NCBI RefSeq assembly: GCF_012641465.1
Contig: NZ_JABAIK010000005.1
Coordinates: 62,001-126,000, forward strand
DNA: 64,000 nt
Direction: 5' to 3'
From: Vibrio agarilyticus
Lineage (GTDB): Bacteria > Pseudomonadota > Gammaproteobacteria > Enterobacterales > Vibrionaceae
Part shown: positions 27,632 through 35,210 of the stretch, piece by piece
Layout of the letters: each line of letters begins with the position of its first letter
Position numbering within the stretch: the stretch's first letter is position 1
Translations under genes and position numbers: made by a program
Notes under the pieces: generated by a model
What the model saw: the letters and a program-made list of their open reading frames with translations, nothing else
What the model was told of the DNA's origin: nothing
Databases searched by the model: none

Positions 27632-28877
27632 GCAATGACTTATCCTCAGTCGAACGCGGCTCATCCCATATCAAACGGGGATCTAAGCTTTCTGCGGCTA
27701 AAATAGTGAACACCACCACGACACCAAATGCAATTGCGCCATGTCCTGCAGTGAAATCTAAGATCTGACCTCGGTCCACTAAGGTCATCATGATCGTAAT
27801 AACAAAGAGATCCATCATTGACCATTTCCCTATGGCGCGAACGATCCCAAACATCTTCATTCTATGTTGCTGATTAACATGCTGCTTAAGGTGGATACAA
27901 GCTAAAATGTAAACAAGCCCTAATATCTTACCGATAGGAACCAGTATACTGGCAAAGAAGATGATCATGGCAATGCCGTGCATACCATTTTTGATTAATG
28001 CCGCCACTCCAGAAAAAATCGTATCTTCCAAGCGCTGGCCATTAGTGATAATTACAGATATTGGCAGTAAATTAGCTGGGAAAATTGCAATCGTTGCCGT
28101 TAGTAGGTAAGCCCATGTCTTTTGTATTGAGTTTGGCATGCGATAGTGAAGTGGACTTTTACATCGGACACAGACATCATTTTCGGGCTGAGAGAGATGA
28201 CAATGTTCACAATGACGTATTGGTGCAATAAAACCGTAGTCGACCTCGCGGTGCCATTGTGCCCAGTAGCGCCTAACTCGAAAGCGCGATAGCAACATAA
28301 TCGACCCTAGCTGCAAAAGAATAAACCCAATGAGAGCCTTACCAATAAAAATATCTGCGTAGTCTTGCAGTTTAAAACTCGACACCGCGATACTGACTAA
28401 GAAGACGTCTAACATGACCCAATGCTTTAACACATTAATACTGTTAAGTGCGTATTTAAATGGTGAGAACAGGCGAAAATAAAGAGCGATGTGCACGGTA
28501 ACAATCGCGAGACAGACAACGATTGGGGCAATAATACTGCAAAATGCAACTAACCCTGCCAGTTCAGGGAAGCCACCTTCTGTTAATGCGATAACGCCAT
28601 CGGGTAGCGTGGCAGATATCGAAACCCCAAATAACAAAATACGAATATAGTCAAAAAATAGCGATGGCACGTAGAGCATGAGTAAGGTGAGTGCCAACGC
28701 TAAATTGCCTGATAGGCTGGCTTGTCCGCCGCGAAATAATTCGGTGCCACAACGCGGACAGCTGGCTTTAAGCCCAGGTTGTAACCTGTGAACGTCTACA
28801 TGGAGATCGCACCCCTGACATAAGATAGTGTAGCGTCGAGATGGTGCGTTCTGATTTTTCATCTTAGTTGAGATCAT
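27621..28877 (-). CDS. letA: LetA/PqiA-like inner-membrane protein
   Basis: A polytopic membrane protein (~418 residues) of the PqiA family, which works with MCE proteins such as LetB in lipid transport between membranes. It has two zinc-ribbon-like Cys sets (CQGC...CPRC near the N terminus and CEHC...CVRC near the middle), each followed by about four membrane helices. The start is uncertain: GTG 28901 has AAGGGA directly adjacent, ATG 28877 and ATG 28862 lack a good ribosome-binding site. I list 28877. It lies between the ABC exporter and letB in one operon. Confidence 0.88.
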   Translation of the reverse strand: MISTKMKNQNAPSRRYTILCQGCDLHVDVHRLQPGLKASCPRCGTELFRGGQASLSGNLALALTLLMLYVPSLFFDYIRILLFGVSISATLPDGVIALTEGGFPELAGLVAFCSIIAPIVVCLAIVTVHIALYFRLFSPFKYALNSINVLKHWVMLDVFLVSIAVSSFKLQDYADIFIGKALIGFILLQLGSIMLLSRFRVRRYWAQWHREVDYGFIAPIRHCEHCHLSQPENDVCVRCKSPLHYRMPNSIQKTWAYLLTATIAIFPANLLPISVIITNGQRLEDTIFSGVAALIKNGMHGIAMIIFFASILVPIGKILGLVYILACIHLKQHVNQQHRMKMFGIVRAIGKWSMMDLFVITIMMTLVDRGQILDFTAGHGAIAFGVVVVFTILAAESLDPRLIWDEPRSTEDKSLHER

Positions 28878-28921
28878 AAAAGAGCCACGAAGGGAAGGCA
28901 CTCCCTTGAGAATAGCGTCCC

Positions 28922-30718
28922 TTATGCGCTGGTTTGGATGGTGCCATACAGTGTTTGATACAGTCCATGTTGCTCAACCAATTCATTGTGTGTCCCTGTT
29001 TGAGTCACTTGTCCATCTTCAAGTACATAAATGAGGTCCGCTTGTTTTACCGCAGAAAGTCGATGGGCAATAATTAACGTCGTTCGACCTTGCAAAAATT
29101 GTGTTAACGCACGATGCAGAGCCGCTTCTGTTGCAGTATCTAGCGCAGAGGTGGCCTCGTCAAGAATCACAAATTTGGGATCACTTAACACCATTCGTGC
29201 TATTGCTAATCGCTGTCGTTGGCCACCAGAAAGGCGTATACCATTACGACCGACCTGAGTATCAAGCCCATCCGTTAATTGTCCAATAATATCATCTAAC
29301 TGAGCAACCTCTAAAGCGTGCCACAGTTTCGACTCATCATAGTGTACGCCAAGCGTTAAATTGTGCCTTAGTGTATCGTTGAACAAAATAGGCTGCTGCA
29401 GTACAACGGCGATTTCATCTCTTATCACATCAAAGGAAATATCTTCCGTCAGCTCTCCATTAAAACGAATTGTGCCGCCATTAGGTTGGTAGACACCGAT
29501 AAGTAGTTGAACAAGAGTTGATTTTCCGCCACCACTGGCACCAACGAGAGCTACTTTTTGGCCTGCTGGGATCGTCAGTGATAAATGATTAAGAACCTGA
29601 TTGTCTTTATTATAGGCAAAAGTGACATCGTCAATCTCAATATCGATTTCACGTTCTTGAGAAAATGGATTAACTCGACTCTTAGGTCTTGATTCTTCCT
29701 CTAGCCCTAACAACGCGTTAATACGACCTAAAGCGGCTTTGGCACTATACCAAGAGAACTGAATCCCAAGTAACTCTTGAACAGGTGAAAGCATAAACCA
29801 AAGATAGCCAAAAACGGCAAAAATTTGGCCAATCGATAAATCACTAAACAAAACCATGAGCATCGCAACGGCACGGAATAGCTCAAAACCGATTAGAAAC
29901 AGCAAGAAAGACAAACGACTTGCCGCTTCCGATTGCCATGCGTAACGGTCTGCATTAATACGAATCTGATCGGCATGGCCTTTAAGCTGGTCAAGAAACT
30001 CGCGCTCTCGATTGGCCGCGCGAAGCTGATAGATGCCGTCTAATGTTTCGACCAGCCGATTTTGAAAGCGTTCAAAGGCGATATTTTCATGTTTCTTAAG
30101 ATGTTTTACTCGGCTACCAAGCATGCGTGAAAAATAAATCACCACAGGGTTTACTAAGAGAATAAATAGCCCTAGACGCCAGTCCAGCCAAAGCAAAATC
30201 GCCGCAGTTCCCATGACGGTTAAGAATGAAATGATAAATTTGGCCAGTGTCGAACCTATAAAGGTGTCAATGGTCTCAATATCGGTAATGAGGTGGGCAT
30301 TGATACCACCGCTACCTTGGGTCTCGTATTGACGCATGCTAATTCTGCCCAATTTGTCGATCATTTTTACCCGCATTTGGTAGGTGATGGTTTTTGATAC
30401 CAGGGTAAATTGTCGGCTCTGTAGAATGTTAAACGCTTGACTTGCAATGCGCATAACAATAACAAGGAGCAGTGTCATTGCAATGTAACCCGTCGCATTG
30501 TGCATCGACTGTGGCAGGAGATAGTTTAAAAATTCAACCCCTTGATCGGGTTTATTAAGAAGCACCTCATCGACCATTACCGGCATAAGGAGTGGAATGG
30601 GGACCGCGATTGCTGTGGCTAAAAGTGCGATCACATTCGCGAGCCAAAGTTTGCTGCGATGATTTTTTGCTTGTGTTAAAAGCCAAGTGCGGCTTATTGT
30701 GTCTTGGAATTGAGTCAT
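28922..30718 (-). CDS. MsbA-like ABC exporter (fused membrane domain and ATPase)
   Basis: A 598-residue half-transporter expected to act as a homodimer. Six membrane helices occupy about residues 20-320 (type IV exporter fold), then the ATPase with Walker A GASGGGKST, Q-loop VLQQP, signature LSGGQRQR, Walker B FVILDEATSALD and the H-loop AHRLS. It resembles lipid and multidrug exporters of the MsbA/LmrA class; the substrate is not predictable. It is followed closely by letA-letB, so a role in envelope lipid handling is a reasonable inference. The upstream region faces the msrC gene divergently. Confidence 0.9.
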   Translation of the reverse strand: MTQFQDTISRTWLLTQAKNHRSKLWLANVIALLATAIAVPIPLLMPVMVDEVLLNKPDQGVEFLNYLLPQSMHNATGYIAMTLLLVIVMRIASQAFNILQSRQFTLVSKTITYQMRVKMIDKLGRISMRQYETQGSGGINAHLITDIETIDTFIGSTLAKFIISFLTVMGTAAILLWLDWRLGLFILLVNPVVIYFSRMLGSRVKHLKKHENIAFERFQNRLVETLDGIYQLRAANREREFLDQLKGHADQIRINADRYAWQSEAASRLSFLLFLIGFELFRAVAMLMVLFSDLSIGQIFAVFGYLWFMLSPVQELLGIQFSWYSAKAALGRINALLGLEEESRPKSRVNPFSQEREIDIEIDDVTFAYNKDNQVLNHLSLTIPAGQKVALVGASGGGKSTLVQLLIGVYQPNGGTIRFNGELTEDISFDVIRDEIAVVLQQPILFNDTLRHNLTLGVHYDESKLWHALEVAQLDDIIGQLTDGLDTQVGRNGIRLSGGQRQRLAIARMVLSDPKFVILDEATSALDTATEAALHRALTQFLQGRTTLIIAHRLSAVKQADLIYVLEDGQVTQTGTHNELVEQHGLYQTLYGTIQTSA

Positions 30719-30912
30719 ATTGATGAGAATGGTTTCTATTTTTATTAACGTTTCTCATTTTATCGACTTCTTTAGCAACTCACCAGCATTAACGAAAAGT
30801 AAGCTGTTGTTGTGAAGCCAATTTGTTGTGAATTGTTGCGTTTTCTATCAAAGCGAACAGGACAACACCATTAGCCTAGTCCAATGAGCGGGAGTAGGTA
30901 AACGTAATCACT
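30719..30912. promoter_or_regulatory. Divergent promoter region of the ABC exporter and msrC
   Basis: A 194-bp non-coding region. Near the exporter start lies TGAGAA (30724-30729) mirrored by TTCTCA (30752-30757), an AT-rich dyad that may be an operator; similarity to the Fur box is too weak to claim. AGGTAAACG lies before msrC. Confidence 0.35.
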
Positions 30913-31413
30913 ATGGATGCTCGTATGATTTTAGAAGACTACAAGACCTTAACTCGACAAGCTGTTGCATTGATTGAAAGTGAAACCAACCTTATTGCTA
31001 ACTTAGCCAATCTTAGTGCGTTGCTTTATCTTGAGCTTGAAGAGATAAATTGGGTTGGCTTTTATCTTACCGACCCTCAAGAGCAAACTCACCCAGAACT
31101 CGTATTGGGCCCATTTCAAGGTAAACCCGCTTGCGTTCGTATTCCTTTTGGCAAAGGGGTCTGTGGTACGGCTGCCGCTTTAGACAAGGTTGTTCGCGTT
31201 GAAGATGTCCATCAATTTGAAGGTCATATCGCGTGCGACGCCGCAAGTAACTCAGAAATTGTGCTGCCGTTGCACATCAATGGAAAGGTTATTGGGGTAC
31301 TGGATATTGACAGTCCCAATATCGCGCGTTTTACGCAGACAGATGAAAAAGGACTGCTTGAATTGATGACCCAAGTAGAAACCTTGCTTAATTCCCACGC
31401 GAACAGTGCATAA
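30913..31413 (+). CDS. msrC: Free methionine-(R)-sulfoxide reductase (GAF domain)
   Basis: A 166-residue cytosolic GAF-domain protein that reduces free L-methionine-(R)-sulfoxide, as E. coli YebR/fRMsr does. The three redox cysteines are present: KPAC (C74), GVCG (C84) and IACD (C108). NWVGFYL and GVLDIDSP are family landmarks. It precedes proQ and prc as in E. coli. The start at 30913 gives the usual length; ATG 30925 is possible. Confidence 0.93.
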   Translation: MDARMILEDYKTLTRQAVALIESETNLIANLANLSALLYLELEEINWVGFYLTDPQEQTHPELVLGPFQGKPACVRIPFGKGVCGTAAALDKVVRVEDVHQFEGHIACDAASNSEIVLPLHINGKVIGVLDIDSPNIARFTQTDEKGLLELMTQVETLLNSHANSA

Positions 31414-31450
31414 ATTCGGTTCTTAGTGTGGTTTTTCATTCGCATGTCAC

Positions 31451-31456
31451 TATAAT
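31451..31456 (+). promoter_or_regulatory. Candidate -10 box of the proQ-prc operon
   Basis: A perfect TATAAT 58 bp before the proQ start codon. The matching -35 region is poor, so an activator or an extended -10 contact may be used. It lies in the 101-bp gap after msrC. Confidence 0.45.
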
Positions 31457-31514
31457 ACGAGATTATTTTTTACCTTAATGCTCCGCGGCCAAACCGCAAC
31501 AATCAGGAACCCTC

Positions 31515-32132
31515 ATGACTGAAAAGTTAAAAAACAGCAAAGAAGTTATTGCATACATTGCTGAATGTTTCCCTAAGTGCTTTACTTTAGAAGGTGAAGC
31601 AAAGCCTCTGAAAATTGGTATTTTTCAAGACCTTGCTGAGCGTCTTGCTGACGATGAAAAAGTGAGCAAAACTCAGCTTCGCGCAGCGTTAAGGCAGTAT
31701 ACTTCTTCATGGCGTTACCTCCATGGTGTTAAACCAGGAGCAACACGCGTCGATCTTGATGGCAACCCAGCTGGTGTGCTAGAAGAAGAGCACGTTGAAC
31801 ATGCGAAGACAACGCTTGCTGAAAGCAAAGCGAAAGTGCAGGCTCGTCGTAAAGAGCAAGCTCAGAAAGCTCGTGAAGAGAGCAAGCCAAAAACAAAGAA
31901 AGCACCACAAGCGCGTCGTGCTAAAAGCGCAAAAGCGCCAAAAGCTGCCGAAAAACCTGTAGAAACACGCGCTCTTACTGCCGATGAGTTTGTGACTGGC
32001 AAAGCGGTAAATGTGAATATGGGCAAAGGCAATATGGCCGCGACGATCGTTGAAATCAATAAGGATGATGTGCGTGTTCAGCTTGCAAACGGCCTACAAA
32101 TGGTTGTGAAAGCGGAGCACTTGCGCGCATAA
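31515..32132 (+). CDS. proQ: RNA chaperone ProQ
   Basis: A 205-residue RNA-binding protein that stabilises small RNAs and mRNA 3' ends. The N-terminal FinO-like domain spans about residues 5-120 ([32 protein letters not shown]). A basic Lys/Ala/Arg-rich linker follows (about 120-155), then a C-terminal Tudor-like domain ([38 protein letters not shown]). AGGAACC precedes the ATG. It lies 17 nt before prc, forming the conserved proQ-prc operon. Confidence 0.95.
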   Translation: MTEKLKNSKEVIAYIAECFPKCFTLEGEAKPLKIGIFQDLAERLADDEKVSKTQLRAALRQYTSSWRYLHGVKPGATRVDLDGNPAGVLEEEHVEHAKTTLAESKAKVQARRKEQAQKAREESKPKTKKAPQARRAKSAKAPKAAEKPVETRALTADEFVTGKAVNVNMGKGNMAATIVEINKDDVRVQLANGLQMVVKAEHLRA

Positions 32133-32149
32133 AGGAGACCCTCCTACGC

Positions 32150-34153
32150 ATGAAACGCCGTGTACATTTAACACTGCTAGCTGCCAGCGTTTGCCTGGCA
32201 GCATCAGCACAGGCTATTGAAGCCAAACTCACTAAAGACGATCTCCCAAAACTGGTTGCAGAAGAGCAACATGAAACAGCCAGTAAACGCGTGACCTCTC
32301 GTCTTACTCGTTCTCATTACAAACATTTCGATTTGAATGACGCATTTTCTCAAGCGTTGTTAGCTCGTTATATCGATATGCTGGATTACAACCGCAATTT
32401 GTTTACCCAATCAGACATTGATTCATTTGATGCTTTCAGCACTCAAATTGACGATGAACTTAAAGCGGGCAAAAATAAGATTGCGTTCGATATTTACAAT
32501 GCCTCTATGCTTAAGCGTTTTGAACAATTTCAATACGCTTTAGATCTGTTGGACAATGAAATTACGTTCGATAGCGACGAGTCAATCAATCTTGATCGTA
32601 CAGATGCCGAGTGGCCTAAAGACCAAAAAGAAGTCAACGAGTTGTGGCGAAAGCGAGTCAAGTATGATGCGCTTAACCTTAAACTGACGGGAAAATCTTG
32701 GCCTGAAATTAAAGATGTGCTCGAAAAGCGTTATAACAATGCAATGAAGCGCATTACACAGACTCGAAATGAGGATGTGTTTCAGCTTTATATGAATGCA
32801 TTTGCGCGCGAAGTGGATCCCCACACCAGCTATCTTTCTCCTCGTAGTGCAGAACAATTTCAATCAGAAATGAATCTGTCGCTTGAAGGCATCGGTGCGG
32901 TGCTGCAGATGACCGACGATTATACTGTGATTCGTTCTCTTGTTGCTGGTGGACCTGCGTCTAAAAGCAAACAAATTGGCGAAGGTGACCGAATCGTTGG
33001 CGTAGGTCAAGATGGCGAAGAGATTGTCGATGTTATTGGCTGGCGTTTAGATGATGTAGTGCAATTAATTAAAGGGCCGAAAGGCACCAAAGTTAATTTG
33101 CAAATTTTACCCGAAACGAATGGGGCCAAGAGTTACGTTGTCACAATAGTTCGAGATAAAATTCGTTTAGAAGACCGCGCTGTTAAGTCGAAAGTCATTG
33201 AGGAACACGGTAAAAAAATTGGTGTTCTTGAAGTGCCCAGTTTTTACGTAGGCCTTGCAGCCGACACAGACAAGTTGATTACCGATCTAAAGCAACAAGA
33301 CATCGATGGCATTATTGTCGATTTGCGTAATAACGGCGGTGGTGCATTAACAGAAGCAACGGCTTTGACTGGGCTCTTTATTGAAAAAGGCCCAGTTGTG
33401 CAAGTTCGTGATAGCTATGGTCGAGTTAAAGTCAATTCAGATACTGACGGTGCTATTAGTTATGCAGGTCCGGTTGGGGTTTTGGTGAATCGCTATAGCG
33501 CATCTGCGTCTGAGATTTTCGCGGCAGCATTGCAAGATTATGGTCGTGCGGTGGTCCTTGGTGAAAACTCGTTTGGTAAGGGTACGGTGCAACAACATCG
33601 TGGACTTGCGGAGATATACGATATTTTTCCGCAAGAACTGGGTTTTGTGCAGTATACAATTCAAAAATTCTATCGAATTGATGGTGGGAGCACACAGAAT
33701 AAAGGGGTTGTACCTGATATCGCGTTTCCTACCCCGATAGATCCAGCAGAAACAGGTGAAAGTGTTGAAGACAACGCACTTCCTTGGGATCAAATCGAGA
33801 AGGCGAAATACAATAGACTATCCAACAATGGTGTGATGATTGAAGCCTTGAGTAAACAGCACAATCGTCGCATTGCTAAAGAGTTGGAGTTCTCCTTTAT
33901 CAATGAAGATATTGCACTTTATCAAGAAGAAAAAGATGACTTTACCGTCTCATTAAACGAAAAAATGCGCAAAGCAGAAATGGACGATGCGGATGCACGT
34001 CAGCTGAAGCGTATTAACGAGCGTCAACGTTTACTGGGGCAAAAGCCATTTGCGACACTTGATGATGTACCGAAAGATTATGAAGCCCCTGATGCATATT
34101 TGGATGAATCGGTTGCTATCATGATTGATATGATACGACTGCAAAAATCTTAG
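32150..34153 (+). CDS. prc: Carboxy-terminal processing protease Prc (Tsp)
   Basis: A 667-residue periplasmic tail-specific serine protease that processes or degrades envelope proteins such as FtsI and MepS in E. coli. The signal peptide ends at AQA (about residue 22). A PDZ domain (GIGAVLQMTDDYTVIRSLV..., about 235-325) precedes the catalytic domain, with Ser near 453 in SASASEIFAA and Lys near 477 in FGKGTVQ. The length equals the E. coli protein (~682). AAGGAG precedes the ATG at a rather long spacing that a small GGAG/CTCC hairpin could shorten. A GAAA-tetraloop terminator follows. Confidence 0.95.
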   Translation: MKRRVHLTLLAASVCLAASAQAIEAKLTKDDLPKLVAEEQHETASKRVTSRLTRSHYKHFDLNDAFSQALLARYIDMLDYNRNLFTQSDIDSFDAFSTQIDDELKAGKNKIAFDIYNASMLKRFEQFQYALDLLDNEITFDSDESINLDRTDAEWPKDQKEVNELWRKRVKYDALNLKLTGKSWPEIKDVLEKRYNNAMKRITQTRNEDVFQLYMNAFAREVDPHTSYLSPRSAEQFQSEMNLSLEGIGAVLQMTDDYTVIRSLVAGGPASKSKQIGEGDRIVGVGQDGEEIVDVIGWRLDDVVQLIKGPKGTKVNLQILPETNGAKSYVVTIVRDKIRLEDRAVKSKVIEEHGKKIGVLEVPSFYVGLAADTDKLITDLKQQDIDGIIVDLRNNGGGALTEATALTGLFIEKGPVVQVRDSYGRVKVNSDTDGAISYAGPVGVLVNRYSASASEIFAAALQDYGRAVVLGENSFGKGTVQQHRGLAEIYDIFPQELGFVQYTIQKFYRIDGGSTQNKGVVPDIAFPTPIDPAETGESVEDNALPWDQIEKAKYNRLSNNGVMIEALSKQHNRRIAKELEFSFINEDIALYQEEKDDFTVSLNEKMRKAEMDDADARQLKRINERQRLLGQKPFATLDDVPKDYEAPDAYLDESVAIMIDMIRLQKS

Positions 34154-34160
34154 AAATGAG

Positions 34161-34187
34161 AGCGGACCGAAAGGTCCGCTTTTTTTA
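34161..34187 (+). terminator. Intrinsic terminator after prc
   Basis: AGCGGACC (34161-34168), GAAA tetraloop, GGTCCGCT (34173-34180), followed by seven further T residues. Confidence 0.92.
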
Positions 34188-34321
34188 TGCAACTGATTTT
34201 ATTTCGCGTCACTCTTTTAAAGCTATGTTAATCAGCATTAAATCAATTTGTTATACAGTGAAACTCGTTATCAACCAGTGCAATTCTCAGCATTGATAAA
34301 AAATTGCTGTTATTTCGTATC

Positions 34322-34335
34322 GTGATCAAGATCAA
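34322..34335 (+). promoter_or_regulatory. FNR-like box upstream of the 34400 gene
   Basis: GTGAT-CAAG-ATCAA matches the FNR consensus TTGAT-N4-ATCAA at 9 of 10 defined positions. It is centred about 70 bp before the start codon, a position compatible with class II or nearby class I activation. Anaerobic control of the downstream gene is inferred. Confidence 0.5.
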
Positions 34336-34399
34336 ATTTTGTCGCGCAACATCGTCGTTCTACCTACGCTTAAAGTGAACTTGAAGCGGAGGGAAGACA

Positions 34400-35077
34400 A
34401 TGAGATGGCTAATCCTATTTTGTGCAACAATATCGATGAACGTGTTTTCAGCAGAGATTGATACGGCAACTAAAAAACAAGATCTAACCACATTTGATAC
34501 GCCGCTTCTTTTGGGGGACTGGTATCTTGTAAACCCAAATCCAGACTCTGGAGAGGAAGATTTTCGTGCAATAAAACTCACGCTCAAGTCGAACTATGAA
34601 TTTAAAATTGATATTCAAAAATTAGATTACAGTGTTGATCAGTGGGAAGGGATGTATAACGCTAATGAAGATACGATTATTTTAGGTGTTAACACCAGCG
34701 AACCGCAGGTCTACGGCTACCAAAATAACCAACACATGCTTTCTTTGAATGGTGTTACTTTCACTAAGGGGCTGTCAGACCGTTTAGCAGGCGCTTGGTC
34801 AAGTGCGCATCTTGCCGGAGAAGATCTGGCCGCGAGTAACATTAGCCAAATGGATTTAATACTCCAGCCAGATTTTATTTTCATGTTCCGAGTTGTTGAT
34901 ACGGCGGGCGTCGAAAAAATTGAGCAGGGCGTTTATTACACAGAAGGTAATAACCTCGTGTTGTTATATGAAAATGGTGAGCATGACACCACCTATCGTT
35001 TGGAGTCTGGTCAGCTAATGCTTGGTGATGAAAATTCTGGAGGTATGTTCGCAGTGCTTGATCGAGTGCCACAATAG
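34400..35077 (+). CDS. Secreted protein of unknown function
   Basis: A 225-residue protein with a short signal peptide (MRWLILFCATISMNVFSA, then EIDTATKK). The mature part is acidic and beta-rich, with two similar halves: LLLGDWYLVNPNPDSGEEDFRAIKLTL and LAGAWSSAHLAGEDLAASNISQMDLIL both start with an (A/D)W strand and end in a long strand, like a duplicated small barrel. I do not recognise the family. GAGGG precedes the ATG. It is a single gene between terminators at 34161 and 35104, behind an FNR-like box. Confidence 0.75.
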   Translation: MRWLILFCATISMNVFSAEIDTATKKQDLTTFDTPLLLGDWYLVNPNPDSGEEDFRAIKLTLKSNYEFKIDIQKLDYSVDQWEGMYNANEDTIILGVNTSEPQVYGYQNNQHMLSLNGVTFTKGLSDRLAGAWSSAHLAGEDLAASNISQMDLILQPDFIFMFRVVDTAGVEKIEQGVYYTEGNNLVLLYENGEHDTTYRLESGQLMLGDENSGGMFAVLDRVPQ

Positions 35078-35103
35078 CAAAACCAGCCATTCCTTCTAGG
35101 TAT

Positions 35104-35137
35104 AAAAACAGGTTCCAGCATAGGTACCTGTTTTTTT
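35104..35137 (+). terminator. Intrinsic terminator after the 34400 gene
   Basis: AAAAACAGGT (35104-35113) pairs with ACCTGTTTTT (35126-35135), 12-nt loop, T run to 35137. Confidence 0.8.
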
Positions 35138-35210
35138 GTTGAGACCCTTGTTTTTTGCCTATCTAACCAACATATCAAAGAAATCTATTGCGCTAATAAG
35201 GATGTCTTAC

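Noticed and set aside
29622-29634. GTGACATCGTCAA as a fifth matS site
   Set aside because: One mismatch at the last conserved position; listed only as a near match.
30724-30757. Fur box upstream of the ABC exporter
   Set aside because: A TGAGAA/TTCTCA dyad is present but agreement with the Fur 19-bp consensus is poor in the inner positions.
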